From Chitinophaga parva (GTDB lineage: Bacteria > Bacteroidota > Bacteroidia > Chitinophagales > Chitinophagaceae): DNA of 64,000 nt. Of the stretch, positions 52,243 through 61,161 are shown one piece after another. The translations under genes and the position numbers were made by a program. The stretch is from contig NZ_QCYK01000003.1 in the NCBI RefSeq assembly GCF_003071345.1, forward strand, positions 992,001 to 1,056,000, given 5' to 3'. Positions within the stretch are counted from its first letter, which is position 1. Every line of letters begins with the position of its first letter. The notes beneath the pieces were generated by a model. That model saw nothing but the letters and a program-made list of their open reading frames with translations, had not been told where the DNA came from and did no database searches.

Positions 52243-53579
52243 GCCAGGCTGCGTTGGTAGTATTGCTTTGCTACATACACTACCACGCCCGATGCGGTGG
52301 CAACGAGCCCTGCTTCCATGAACTGCACGCCGGTGCTATAAAAGATAGCGATCCAGATGGCAATGGCCAGGATAACGGGCAAGGGGAACAAGGGCATGTG
52401 CCATTTGAAAAAATTACGTCCCTTGCGGCGGTGCAGCATTAACAGCCCCACGCCCTGGGCAATGAACTGTACCAGGATGCGCATGGCCAGGATGGCCGTG
52501 ATCACATCCTTCATCTTGAACAACATGCTGAAGATAAAACCGAGCGCCCCCAGGAACAGCAGGGACACATGCGGGAAGTGTTTGGTAGGATGCACCCGGG
52601 CAAAGACTTTGAAGAAGGCGCCATCTTTTGCCGCCGCATAAGGCACGCGGCTGTAACCCAATGTGGCGGAGAACACGGACGCAAAGGCCACCCAAAGGAT
52701 CAGCACTGTTACAATGATACCGGCCGTGGTGCCCAGCAGGTATTCGGTAAATTCACTCACTACATAATCGCTGGCCTGTATCCTGCCCAGCGGCAATACG
52801 GAAGCCACGCTTACATTCATGCAAAAATAAAGCAGTGCAATAATGCCAATGGAAATGAACATGCTGCGTGGAATATTCACTTCCGGTTTTTTGATCTCAC
52901 TACCCAGGTGGCACACATTGTAATAACCCAGATAACAATAGATCGTCTTTACACTGGCATATCCCAGCGCGCCGGCAAATGCTTTGTTCACCACCAGGTT
53001 ATCATTCATATGGCGGATGGGCTCCAGGAAGTTGCCATGCGCCACGCCACAGCCAATCACCCAGGCCATGGTGCCCAATACGCCTATCCACATGGCTACG
53101 CTGATCTTACCAATGGTTTCTATCTTACGGTAAAGCAGGATCACCACCAGGATCACCACGCTGCCGCTAATGAGGCGCTGCACCAGACCGGCCGTGAAAG
53201 GCGTCATTTTAGGCAAGAGGTAAGCGGCATACTGGGAAAAGCCAATGGCAGCAGAGGCCATGACCAGCGGCGCCAGGATGAGGACCTGCCAGGTAAAAAG
53301 AAAACTCATCAACTTACCGCCCTTTTCACCAAAACCGGCTTTCAGGAAGTTGTAGCTGCCCCCTGCTTCGGGAAAGGTGGCGCCCAGCTCACTCCAGATC
53401 ATGGCATCTACAAAACTCAGGAAAGCCCCGGCCAGCCAGGCATACAGGAACCAGGGGCCCTGCATCACGGCTGCTACCCCGTTGAGCACTACAAAGGGCC
53501 CGATGCCCACCATCTCCGTAGAATTAATAGCCGTTGCCTGCAGCAGGGTAATGCGCCGCGCTAGTGTGTCCTGACTCAT
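52227..53579 (-). CDS. APC family amino acid permease (second)
   Basis: A 450-residue polytopic membrane protein. LLQATAINSTEMVGIGPFVVLNGVAAVM is the unwound first helix of APC permeases, in a variant without the usual GxGIF. WSELGATFPEAGGSYNFLKAGFGEKGGKLMSFLFTWQ matches helices 2-3. About twelve helices. It is unlike the permease at 2204 and belongs to a different subfamily. Substrate unknown. Confidence 0.88.
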   Translation of the reverse strand: MSQDTLARRITLLQATAINSTEMVGIGPFVVLNGVAAVMQGPWFLYAWLAGAFLSFVDAMIWSELGATFPEAGGSYNFLKAGFGEKGGKLMSFLFTWQVLILAPLVMASAAIGFSQYAAYLLPKMTPFTAGLVQRLISGSVVILVVILLYRKIETIGKISVAMWIGVLGTMAWVIGCGVAHGNFLEPIRHMNDNLVVNKAFAGALGYASVKTIYCYLGYYNVCHLGSEIKKPEVNIPRSMFISIGIIALLYFCMNVSVASVLPLGRIQASDYVVSEFTEYLLGTTAGIIVTVLILWVAFASVFSATLGYSRVPYAAAKDGAFFKVFARVHPTKHFPHVSLLFLGALGFIFSMLFKMKDVITAILAMRILVQFIAQGVGLLMLHRRKGRNFFKWHMPLFPLPVILAIAIWIAIFYSTGVQFMEAGLVATASGVVVYVAKQYYQRSLAQKTL

Positions 53580-53736
53580 AATTCCGGTAAAAATAAGGCT
53601 CTTGGCGGAGAATTAACACTGTTAGGTCTGCCGGGCAGCAGGTGCTGTGCTATCTTTTAGGATATTACCTGCTGCAAGTGGTGTTTGCGAAGGGGTGACA
53701 CAAAAATATAAATCGTGCTATCGGTTATAAAAATTA

Positions 53737-53765
53737 GGGGAAGATCATGCGTGATGATCTTCCCC
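53737..53765 (-). terminator. Terminator of the NmrA-like gene
   Basis: A perfect 12-bp stem, GGGGAAGATCAT (53737-53748) and ATGATCTTCCCC (53754-53765), 5-nt loop, followed on the minus strand by CTAATTTTT. Confidence 0.85.
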
Positions 53766-53770
53766 GTTTG

Positions 53771-54415
53771 TTATAATGTGGATCTGCTACTCACAAATGG
53801 CGCTTGCCGCAAATAGCGGTTGTGCTGTAACGCGGTGACCATGAAGCGGGCTATATCGCCTGCCATGACCTGCTGCGCGGTGCAATCACGCAGCTCCACC
53901 AGCAGGTTTCCGCTGCCTTCTTCAAAATGAATGAAAGGTACCCGCAGCATTGTCCATGCCAGATTGCTTGCCTGCAACAACTCAAAAGATCGCTGCCGGT
54001 CTGCATGTGCGTCGGGGAAGTGCAGGTGCATCCACGCCGTAGCCTGTTGTGCCGCAGGACCTTTATGATCCCCGGGGGCGTCTACATTTACACCTGCCAG
54101 CACTATGTAACGGCTGATGGAAGCCTGCTGCATAGCTTCCAGTAAATGCGCCGTGACCTGTAATGCCACCAACGGCTCATCTTTCCGCTGGCCGATGGTA
54201 CTGAGCACTGCGTTGCATCCCTGTAGTAAGTGCGTTATGCAAAGGAAATCGAGGGCGTCACCGGGTACAATTTCCAGTGCGGGATGGGCGTAATCGAACA
54301 GCTCCGGGTGGCGCACTAACGCGCGTACGTGGTAACCGGATGTCAATAAATGATGGAGTAGAAAGCGGCCGGTTCTGCCGGCTCCGCCTAAAAGGGCTAT
54401 GGTAGTGGGTTGCAT
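53771..54415 (-). CDS. NAD(P)-binding NmrA/SDR-like protein
   Basis: A 214-residue Rossmann protein. The start MQPTTIALLGGAGRTGRFLLHHLL gives the GxxGxxG nucleotide-binding motif (GGAGRTG). VRALVRHPELF, VVPGDALDF-like IVPGDALDFLCITHLLQGCNAVLSTIG and a later SFELLQASNLAWTMLRVPF match the atypical SDR/NmrA (NAD(P)H-binding, PF13460) group. These act as redox sensors or epimerase/reductase-like enzymes; the substrate is unknown. Confidence 0.88.
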   Translation of the reverse strand: MQPTTIALLGGAGRTGRFLLHHLLTSGYHVRALVRHPELFDYAHPALEIVPGDALDFLCITHLLQGCNAVLSTIGQRKDEPLVALQVTAHLLEAMQQASISRYIVLAGVNVDAPGDHKGPAAQQATAWMHLHFPDAHADRQRSFELLQASNLAWTMLRVPFIHFEEGSGNLLVELRDCTAQQVMAGDIARFMVTALQHNRYLRQAPFVSSRSTL

Positions 54416-54544
54416 GCTTGTAAATATTGAAATAACCAAAACAGCCACCAGGTACTGGCAGCGTTATCACCGGCGGGCACCGGGCGTATTAATATTTACA
54501 AATCTCTTTTAATGTGCTGAAAATAGTAATAAAACCGGAAATAC

Positions 54545-54571
54545 AAGCCGCTGCTTTCATCGCAGCGGCTT
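54545..54571 (-). terminator. Terminator of the GH128 gene
   Basis: A perfect 9-bp stem, AAGCCGCTG (54545-54553) and CAGCGGCTT (54563-54571), 9-nt loop, just past the stop on the minus strand. Confidence 0.7.
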
Positions 54572-54576
54572 GCTGC

Positions 54577-55455
54577 TTATTTGCCAGCGTTATTATTCGG
54601 CTTGTAGTCCGCATACCATTTTCCCAGGTCTGTGAGCTGGCCGTTAGCGCTTACCAATGCAGACGACCAAAGCCTTGCGCTGGCAGGATCGCCGGAGAAC
54701 CAGGCATAGCGCTGCACGTAGGGGGCGGCTTCCAGCTGGGGCAAGAGGCGTTGCATGAAAGAGAGCACCGTGGCGGGTGTGTAGGGATTGTCTGCCATGG
54801 ATTTGGCATCGTTGGCGCAGGTGGCAAACTCGGTAACCCAGATGGGCAGCTTGTAGGTATTGTACAGGGTTTGCAGCACCTGCATAAAATTCTGGTCATC
54901 TGTGCCCACGTACATGTGCACGCAGATGAAATCAACCCGGCGGCCCTGTGCCTTGGCCTTTTGCATAAATTCTGTGAACCAGTTCACTGTAGGCCAGCTA
55001 CAGGCGGGGCTTCCCAGGGGCAGGTCCAGGCTCTCCAGTTTGGGCCAGAGGGCCAGGGCCTGGTCTGCCGTCATATTCGCCTGGTCCGGCAGGTCGGGCT
55101 CGTTGAAGCCGATCACGTATTTCACCTTGCCTTCCGCCTTGCGGGCTTTTACATAGGCAATGTTATCGTCAGTGACATTGCCACTGCCCCAGAACATGCT
55201 TACAAATTCCGTGTGGGAAGGCGCCAGTTCAAAGGGCAGCGTGGTGCCCCAGGTATAGAACCAATGGCTTTTGAGGGTGGTTACATTACCGTACCAGGTG
55301 CCGTTGGCAGTGTTGGTGCTGAAGTCTGTACCTTTCTTACCCACGGAATCCATGGTGGTGGGTGGTGGTTTGGTACCGCCATTGGATGGGGAATCTTTTT
55401 TGCTGCATGCAAAAAGTACAAGGCTGCAAAGCAGCAGGATAGAGCATTTACGCAT
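54577..55455 (-). CDS. GH128-type glycoside hydrolase lipoprotein
   Basis: A 292-residue secreted enzyme. The start MRKCSILLLCSLVLFACSKKDS gives a lipoprotein signal (LFAC), followed by a Pro/Ser linker (GGTKPPPTTMDS). The catalytic barrel has KYVIGFNEPDLPDQANMTADQALALWP (acid/base Glu of NEPD), FICVHMYVGTDD and LPIWVTEFATC (nucleophile Glu). These are the hallmarks of the Glyco_hydro_cc/Asl1-like domain (GH128), whose known members are beta-1,3-glucanases. It is probably exported to the outer membrane or surface and may assist glucan use together with the SusC/D locus at 58-64 kb, but it is not in that operon. Confidence 0.9.
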   Translation of the reverse strand: MRKCSILLLCSLVLFACSKKDSPSNGGTKPPPTTMDSVGKKGTDFSTNTANGTWYGNVTTLKSHWFYTWGTTLPFELAPSHTEFVSMFWGSGNVTDDNIAYVKARKAEGKVKYVIGFNEPDLPDQANMTADQALALWPKLESLDLPLGSPACSWPTVNWFTEFMQKAKAQGRRVDFICVHMYVGTDDQNFMQVLQTLYNTYKLPIWVTEFATCANDAKSMADNPYTPATVLSFMQRLLPQLEAAPYVQRYAWFSGDPASARLWSSALVSANGQLTDLGKWYADYKPNNNAGK

Positions 55456-55508
55456 AGGTTTATTGGATATGGGATATGATCCAAGATAACACCATTCACC
55501 GTAAAAAC

Positions 55509-55548
55509 AAAAGAGGGTTGTCTCAAAACTTAGAGACAACCCTCTTTT
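55509..55548. terminator. Strong 16-bp-stem hairpin at the edge of an IS remnant
   Basis: The stem's left arm contains AGAGGGTTGTCTC (arm 55509-55524) and the right arm is its exact reverse complement (55533-55548), with an 8-nt loop. It could be the terminator of the DUF892 gene or two fused insertion-sequence ends. The word GGGTTGTCTC is typical of IS terminal repeats, from general knowledge. Confidence 0.6.
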
Positions 55549-55579
55549 GTTCGGGAAACCTGGTGGAGCAACTTTCCGT

Positions 55580-55636
55580 TTAGGCAATTCTCAGGGCCTT
55601 CATTTTACTGATGAGATTTTCCCTTCGTATAGCCTT
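55580..55636 (-). pseudogene. C-terminal remnant of a transposase
   Basis: On the minus strand the frame just after the DUF892 stop reads KAIRRENLISKMKALRIA and stops. This resembles the end of a transposase, and the GAGGGTTGTCTC inverted repeat follows within about 30 bp. Everything upstream of it is missing, so only a scar remains. The assignment rests on motif memory. Confidence 0.4.
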
Positions 55637-55645
55637 GCGTGTAAA

Positions 55646-56185
55646 TTATTCTTCTGCAGCTTCTTCGTTCACAAAAGTTTCTGCAATTTTTGTCAGCGTG
55701 TCGTCCGTGCTTTTTTCATTGTCCAGTGTGCGCTGCAGTAATTGCTGCACATCAGTGCGGCCCAGGTGCTGTGCAAAGGTGCGGAGGGTGCCGTAAGTGC
55801 CTATTTCGTAGTGCTCTACTTTTTGTGCGGCCAGGATAAGGCCGGCGTCTCGCACCATGGAGCCGGGTTCCGTGTCCTCCATGATGGTGGTGGCTTCTGC
55901 CAGCAGGCCTTCCATGGCTTCGCATTTTTTAGCGCTGGTCTTTTCGCCCAGGGCTTCAAATACCTGCTCCAGGGTGGTCACGTGTGTTTTGGTTTCTTCC
56001 GTGTGTTTGCGGAAGGCTTCTTTCAATTGTTTGCTGGTAGCTGCCTTTTCCATTTTGGGCAGGGCTTTTACCAGGTGTTGTTCGGCCCAGTAGATATCTT
56101 TCAGCTCGTCTACCAGGAAGTTGTGCAGTTCTGAATCTGCCTGCTGATTGCGTGTGCGCGGTGCACTTGCTGTTTTTGTTGCCAT
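55646..56185 (-). CDS. DUF892 ferritin-like protein (YciE/YciF type)
   Basis: A 179-residue helical-bundle protein. After a Thr/Ala/Arg-rich start (MATKTASAPRTRNQQ) come LHNFLVDELKDIYWAEQHLVKALPKMEKAA, TKTHVTTLEQVFEALGEK, CEAMEGLLAEA and AAQKVEHYEIGTYGTLRTFAQHLGR, the four-helix pattern of DUF892. Glu and His positions of the di-iron-type ferritin fold are visible (DELKD.YWAEQH, KVEHYE). The family is stress-induced in enterobacteria. Four in-frame Glu end the protein; an IS scar follows. Confidence 0.93.
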   Translation of the reverse strand: MATKTASAPRTRNQQADSELHNFLVDELKDIYWAEQHLVKALPKMEKAATSKQLKEAFRKHTEETKTHVTTLEQVFEALGEKTSAKKCEAMEGLLAEATTIMEDTEPGSMVRDAGLILAAQKVEHYEIGTYGTLRTFAQHLGRTDVQQLLQRTLDNEKSTDDTLTKIAETFVNEEAAEE

Positions 56186-56366
56186 AACATATCTTTTTTG
56201 AGGGTGAAGGTTTAGGGAAGTAGTGCAACAACGGGGCCACGGGCTTTACCTGGCAAGGGTTGTAGCTGAGTATGTAGCATTGTTTCCTGAAGCTGGTGCA
56301 AGGACTGCTCATCCGTAAGCGCTGGCATCAAATTTTTGTTGGTGGATTTTCCGGGAATGTTTAATA

Positions 56367-56386
56367 TTGCGTAATCACTTACGTAA
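56367..56386. promoter_or_regulatory. Paired palindromes upstream of the second MarR-GNAT gene
   Basis: TTGCGTAA (56367-56374) and the perfect palindrome TTACGTAA (56379-56386), separated by 4 nt, lie 14-34 bp before the start. This is a plausible MarR-type autoregulatory operator. The rest of the interval from 56186 shows no gene. Confidence 0.45.
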
Positions 56387-56400
56387 TTAATTATAGTGTT

Positions 56401-57363
56401 ATGGAGTTTTTTGATGAAGTAGGTAAAATGGCAATTGGCAGCCGGCTACGGATGCTTACAGAGACCATTACAGCAGACGCACAGCAGATCTATGCACTGC
56501 ATAAAATAGACTTACAGCCCAAGTGGTTCCCGGTGTTTTATGTATTGAGCAGCGGGAAGCAGAAGACCATTACCGGCATTGCCAAAGAGATAGGCCACTC
56601 CCACCCTTCTGTGAGCAATATCATCCAGGAAATGGTGAAGAAAGGACTGGTAAAGGAAAAGAAAGACCCTGCGGATGGGCGCCGCACGCTGGTGAGCCTT
56701 TCGCCTAAAGGGAAGGCGTACACGGAGCGCATCAAAGACCAGTACCTTGATGTAAATGCTGCTATTGAAGAAATATCCGACCAGGCTAATCACGACCTGT
56801 GGAAGGCCATTGGAGAATGGGAGTTCCTGTTGAAACAAAAGTCGCTCCTGGAGCGGGTAAAGGCCCACCAAAAGCTGCGGGAAAGCCGGCAGGTGCGCAT
56901 TGTACCGTATGAAAAGCAATATGCCACTGCATTCCGGGAACTAAATGAAGCATGGATCGCTAAATATTTTACGATAGAGCCTATGGACCGTGCCATGCTG
57001 GAAAATGCGGAGGCCAATATCCTGGGCAATGGGGGCTACATTTTCGTGGCGTTGTACAAAGGGGAAGTAGCCGGCGTATGCGCCCTGGTAAAGATGGACG
57101 ACCCGGTGTATAAATATGAACTGGCCAAGATGGCCGTGTCTCCCGTGTTCCAGGGCAAGAATATTGGGTATTTGTTAGGGAAAGCGGTGCTGGACCAGGC
57201 GAAGGCGCTGGGAGCCCAACAGGTGTACCTGGAGAGCAACACTATGCTAAAACCCGCTATCAGCCTGTATCATAAGTTGGGCTTTGAGAAGGTTACGGGG
57301 CATGAAACGCCTTATGCGCGGTGTAATATACAGATGGCGGTGAGGTTAGGTTGTGAGCAGTAA
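56401..57363 (+). CDS. MarR-type regulator fused to GNAT acetyltransferase (copy 2)
   Basis: A 320-residue two-domain protein. The MarR domain (about 1-145) has KWFPVFYVLSSGKQKTITGIAKEIGHSHPSVSNIIQEMVKKGLVKEKKDPADGRRTLVSLSPKG, with the winged-helix DGRR wing. The GNAT domain (about 165-320) has YELAKMAVSPVFQGKNIGYLLGKAVLDQAKALGAQQVYLESNTMLKPAISLYHKLGFEKV, a classic acetyl-CoA-binding fold (Q-x-x-N-I-G). It is not a close paralogue of the 25007 protein. It could acetylate a small molecule and regulate its own gene. Confidence 0.92.
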   Translation: MEFFDEVGKMAIGSRLRMLTETITADAQQIYALHKIDLQPKWFPVFYVLSSGKQKTITGIAKEIGHSHPSVSNIIQEMVKKGLVKEKKDPADGRRTLVSLSPKGKAYTERIKDQYLDVNAAIEEISDQANHDLWKAIGEWEFLLKQKSLLERVKAHQKLRESRQVRIVPYEKQYATAFRELNEAWIAKYFTIEPMDRAMLENAEANILGNGGYIFVALYKGEVAGVCALVKMDDPVYKYELAKMAVSPVFQGKNIGYLLGKAVLDQAKALGAQQVYLESNTMLKPAISLYHKLGFEKVTGHETPYARCNIQMAVRLGCEQ

Positions 57364-57406
57364 TTCATTTTCGGTCAACAGCATTCAGGTACAGGTTTCG
57401 CTGGTC

Positions 57407-58180
57407 TCAATCTTTGACCTCTATCCACACCGGCGCATGGTCACTGCTTTTCTCCCATCCCCGCACGTGTTTGTCTACGCCGGCTTTCAGCAGGCGTTTA
57501 TCCACTTCGGGGCTTAGCAGGAAATGATCAATCCGCAGGCCTGCATTGCGGCCGTAGGCATCGCGGAAGTAATCCCAAAAGGTGTAGATCGTTTCATCGG
57601 GATGCAGCTTGCGGATGGCGTCCGTCCAGCCCTGGTCCACCAGGGTTTTAAACGCAGCGCGGGTTTCCGGGCGGAAGAGCGCATCATCTACCCAGCGTTC
57701 CGGTTTGTATACATCTTTTTCCGTGGGCATCACATTATAATCACCGGTAAGCACCACGGGTGAGCCCAGTGCCAGTAAGGTTTTGGCGTGCTGCTGCAGG
57801 CGCTGGAACCAGGCCAGTTTATAATCAAACTTGGGACCAGGCGCCGGGTTGCCGTTGGGCAGGTAAAGGCCACCTATAATGATGCCGCCTACATTGGCTT
57901 CAATGTACCGGCTGTGCGTGTCTTCATCATCGCCGGGCAGGGCGCGGCGTATTTCTTCAATAGGGGCGCTGCGTGAGAGGATAGCCACCCCGTTCCAGCT
58001 TTTCTGGCCATGCCAGATAGCCTTGTAACCCGCAGCGGCAATGGCGGCTTCGGGGATCTTTTCCTGGGGCGCTTTCAGCTCCTGCAGGCATACCACATCT
58101 GGTTTTGTTTCTTCCAGCCAGCGCAGGAGCACCGGCAGGCGGCTGTTGATGCCGTTCACATTGTAGGTGGCTATTCTCAT
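57407..58180 (-). CDS. xth: Exodeoxyribonuclease III
   Basis: A 257-residue Mg-dependent AP endonuclease and 3'-5' exonuclease in base excision repair. The start MRIATYNVNGINSRLPVLLRWLEETKPDVVCLQELK is the family signature, so longer frames are rejected. GGLYLPNGN, VVLTGDYNVMPTEKDVY, DAYGRNAGLRIDHFLLSPEV and SSDHAPVWIEV give the complete catalytic set (Asn, Glu, Asp-Asn, Asp-His). Length is typical. Confidence 0.95.
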   Translation of the reverse strand: MRIATYNVNGINSRLPVLLRWLEETKPDVVCLQELKAPQEKIPEAAIAAAGYKAIWHGQKSWNGVAILSRSAPIEEIRRALPGDDEDTHSRYIEANVGGIIIGGLYLPNGNPAPGPKFDYKLAWFQRLQQHAKTLLALGSPVVLTGDYNVMPTEKDVYKPERWVDDALFRPETRAAFKTLVDQGWTDAIRKLHPDETIYTFWDYFRDAYGRNAGLRIDHFLLSPEVDKRLLKAGVDKHVRGWEKSSDHAPVWIEVKD

Positions 58181-58285
58181 CGTGTTGCATTTGGGGCCAT
58201 GGCCCGGTCCGGGCCAAAAATGGCACAATTGTATCATATAAGCAATAAAAAAGCGGGTAATTCCGGCTGTGCGCGTATAAAAAAG

Positions 58286-58312
58286 GCCCGTCCCGGCCGA
58301 ACCAGAACGGGC
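58286..58312 (-). terminator. Terminator of the SusC/D operon
   Basis: GCCCGT (58286-58291) and ACGGGC (58307-58312) close an internal GC-rich structure. The minus strand continues with a run of T. It lies 60 bp past the stop of the DUF1735 gene. Confidence 0.7.
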
Positions 58313-58372
58313 TTTCCCTATCCAATAATCAACTGCCTGTCCACGACAGGTTACAGCGCACAAGTACTTATA

Positions 58373-59338
58373 CTAAAATGCATTGAGCTCTGCCAGGTGT
58401 GTGTACGTGGCGTTATAGCTGGTATTGATCGTTACTTTGAAATAACGGGCATCCCTAAACGAAGACAGGAACTGTGGTTGCAGGTCTTTGTTATTGGCCA
58501 GGGTAAAGGAGCCGCCGGAGGTCCAGGTCACATTATCCAGGCTGGTTTCCACTGTTACGTTCTGGGGCTTGCCCGAATTGTCCGACTGGCGGGGCAGGAA
58601 GGAAAGGCCATGCAGGGTCTTCACTTCTCCCATGTCAATGGTGATGTAATGCGGAGGCCCCGGCTGGCCGCCGGCCCACTGGGTGTGCCAGTAGGTATTG
58701 GGATCGCCATCCAGGCAAAAGATGGCCCGCCCGTTGTTGGGCCCTTCCCCGCTGGCCTCCTGGGATGAGAAGCTTATCACATTCCAGTGGCTGCGATCAT
58801 AATCCGTATAGTCGGCCAGGTTAGGCTGGGCCCTTACCTTGAAGAAGGCGGTTTGCAGTTTGTCATTGATCTTTGCATTGGCACTTTCGATGCGCACGGC
58901 CAGCATAAAATCTTTGAGAATATCCATGGCTCCTTCCCCACCGGTCTTTACGGAAATGTATAAAGGGCCAGTGCTGGAGGCGCCGTGGGGTATCACTGCG
59001 GAGGTGGCGCCCAGCACATAGGTCTTTTCCGGCAGTACCGGGTAGCTGGTGCCGTTAGCCTGGTTAAAGCTGTCTACCAGGGCGTTATCCACGGAGAAGT
59101 TTACGACAATATCCTGGGTGGGTGCTTCCGCTCCACCATAGTTGGCAGAGTACACCATGGTTTGTGCGGTATCGGAGATCTTTAAACTATAGACAGCGGG
59201 GCTGGTGTAGGCCTGTGCCATGTAGATCTGTGTGTAGCTGGATACCGGCTGGTCGGGAAGGTCGTAATGATCTTTGCAACCGGCGCAAAGGGAAGCCAGC
59301 AGCGCTATCCAGGGCATGCATTTTTTATATCGTTGCAT
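58373..59338 (-). CDS. DUF1735 and discoidin-domain surface lipoprotein
   Basis: A 321-residue lipoprotein with signal MPWIALLASLCAGCKDHYDLP (lipobox CAGC; an ATG seven codons upstream is equally possible). A BT_3987-like DUF1735 beta domain (about 30-170, VYSLKISDTAQTMVYSANYGG) is followed by an F5/8-type-C carbohydrate-binding fold (about 185-321: AIFCLDGDPNTYWHTQWAGGQPGPPHYITIDMGEVKTLHGLSFLPRQSDNSG). It is probably a surface glycan-binding subunit acting like SusE/SusF in the polysaccharide utilisation locus. It is the third gene after SusC and SusD. Confidence 0.9.
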   Translation of the reverse strand: MQRYKKCMPWIALLASLCAGCKDHYDLPDQPVSSYTQIYMAQAYTSPAVYSLKISDTAQTMVYSANYGGAEAPTQDIVVNFSVDNALVDSFNQANGTSYPVLPEKTYVLGATSAVIPHGASSTGPLYISVKTGGEGAMDILKDFMLAVRIESANAKINDKLQTAFFKVRAQPNLADYTDYDRSHWNVISFSSQEASGEGPNNGRAIFCLDGDPNTYWHTQWAGGQPGPPHYITIDMGEVKTLHGLSFLPRQSDNSGKPQNVTVETSLDNVTWTSGGSFTLANNKDLQPQFLSSFRDARYFKVTINTSYNATYTHLAELNAF

Positions 59339-59368
59339 AACGGGTTCGTTTTGATCAAATAAAGAAGA

Positions 59369-61141
59369 TTACCAGTTTGGGTTTTGTACCAGCAGTTTGC
59401 TGCGGTCCATATCATACTGGCTGATGGGCCACCAATAGTTGTTGGAGCGGAACAAATGCGTGGAGGCTACCTGGCGCCTGTAAAAGTCGTTGCCATCCTT
59501 GTTGATGTTCATGCCATGCATATCGCCCATCACGTTGGGCGCTATTTTCCAGCGGCGTATATCAAACCAGCGGTGGCTTTCAAAGGCCAGTTCTATGCGG
59601 CGTTCCGCATGGATCTTGTCCCGCATTTCCGCTTGTGTGCCGGGTACAGGCAGTGCATTGGTGCCGCTGCCGTATTGGGGAATACCGGCACGCTCGCGGA
59701 TCATGTTCAGGTAGCGGGCAATGTCCGCATTACCGGGATCATATTCGTTGAGGGCTTCTGCATAGTTGAGATAGATCTCGCCCAGCCGGAAGATGATCTC
59801 CGGGCGGTCCTGCTTCTGCCCTGTACCACCCGCGCCGGCATTGGTTTGTGTGCCAACGTTCTTACGGATGAGGTAACCGGTGCGGCTCCAGTCTGTAGGA
59901 TGGCCACCTTTGCCATTGGGCCCGCCATAGAAGAAACTTACCGGTGCCGCCGCCTTCATATTGCCCCCATAGAAAATGGAATTGTTAAACGTAATGTCTG
60001 TATAGAAGCGGGGCTCCCGGTTCATATACATGTTATAAAAAGTAGTGCCCAGTGTATCTGTGAAACCTTTTTCTACATACAGCGGTGATGCTGAAATGGA
60101 CTTGCCATCTTTCATAAAATACGCATCCACCTGCTCCTGCGTGGCGGCTACACCGCACCAGCCACCCGCCTGGCGGGGCATGGCATTTACATCCCAGGCC
60201 ACCAGGTTATTGCTTTTCCGTACAAAGATCTGCTCACTGTTCCACGCCACGAAGAAAATGCCCTGGAGTGATTTACTCACATCCCCACCGGGGTCTTTGT
60301 ACAGGTGGTACAGGTTCAGGTCTATCACGGCTTTGGCCGCATCGGCTGCCTTCTTCCATTTCTCTTTGTCCACCGCCTGGCTGATCAGGGGCTTACCATC
60401 TTTATTTACAAAAGTGGCCTGCTCTGTGTTACCGTTATATAGCGGGCTGGCGGCATACAACAACAGCCTGGATTTAATGGCCAGTGCGCAGCCTTTGGTC
60501 ATGCGGCCCCCTTCCACGTCGCTGGGCTGGCCTCCGCTGGAAGGCACCAAGGGCAGTGCTGCTGCAGACTGGTCCAGTTGGTCTGCCACATAGTTCACGC
60601 AATCATCATACGCAGTGCGGGGTAGTTGCATGTCATCCGCCGGCGCATCGGGTGCTACGGGATCATCGCCCACCAGCACCACGGGGCCATACTGGCGCAT
60701 GAGCAGGAAATAAAAATAGGCGCGCAGGCAGCGGGCTTCCGCCTTGTACTGGTCTATGAGCTGCTGGCCGTTCAGTGCGCGGATCTCATCGTTTTCATCA
60801 ATGTGCGCCATGAAGTAGGTGGCGGAACGGATACCGGCGTAGTAATAACCCCAGCTGTCAAAGGGCGGCCCGGTGGGACTGATGTTGCCAATATTCACAT
60901 CATAGATCGGGTACTTGGACCAGGTAATGTCTGCTTCATCCGCGTTGCCCACCCAGGGGTTGGTGTTCCACTGGTCGCCGTCATCGTTGATGTAGCTGTA
61001 TACGTTGGCCAGGTATTGTTCGGAAGTAGCTTTCTTTTTAAATACCTGGTCTATGGTCAGGCGGTCATTGGGCACCTGGTCCAGGTATTTGCTGCAACTG
61101 CAAAGCAGCAGGCAGCAACAGAGTATGAATACATGTTTCAT
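59369..61141 (-). CDS. RagB/SusD-family glycan-binding lipoprotein
   Basis: A 590-residue outer-membrane lipoprotein with signal MKHVFILCCCLLLCSCSKYLDQVP. RLTIDQVFKKKATSEQYLANVYSYI, YRAEARCLRAYFYFLLMRQYGPVVL-like YKAEARCLRAYFYFLLMRQYGPV and the C-terminal IHAERRIELAFESHRWFDIRRWK are canonical SusD motifs. It caps the SusC barrel and binds the target oligosaccharide. It is located 20 bp downstream of SusC in the same operon. The glycan is not determined. Confidence 0.95.
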   Translation of the reverse strand: MKHVFILCCCLLLCSCSKYLDQVPNDRLTIDQVFKKKATSEQYLANVYSYINDDGDQWNTNPWVGNADEADITWSKYPIYDVNIGNISPTGPPFDSWGYYYAGIRSATYFMAHIDENDEIRALNGQQLIDQYKAEARCLRAYFYFLLMRQYGPVVLVGDDPVAPDAPADDMQLPRTAYDDCVNYVADQLDQSAAALPLVPSSGGQPSDVEGGRMTKGCALAIKSRLLLYAASPLYNGNTEQATFVNKDGKPLISQAVDKEKWKKAADAAKAVIDLNLYHLYKDPGGDVSKSLQGIFFVAWNSEQIFVRKSNNLVAWDVNAMPRQAGGWCGVAATQEQVDAYFMKDGKSISASPLYVEKGFTDTLGTTFYNMYMNREPRFYTDITFNNSIFYGGNMKAAAPVSFFYGGPNGKGGHPTDWSRTGYLIRKNVGTQTNAGAGGTGQKQDRPEIIFRLGEIYLNYAEALNEYDPGNADIARYLNMIRERAGIPQYGSGTNALPVPGTQAEMRDKIHAERRIELAFESHRWFDIRRWKIAPNVMGDMHGMNINKDGNDFYRRQVASTHLFRSNNYWWPISQYDMDRSKLLVQNPNW

Positions 61142-61161
61142 GGATCAATAGCGTTAAAGGC

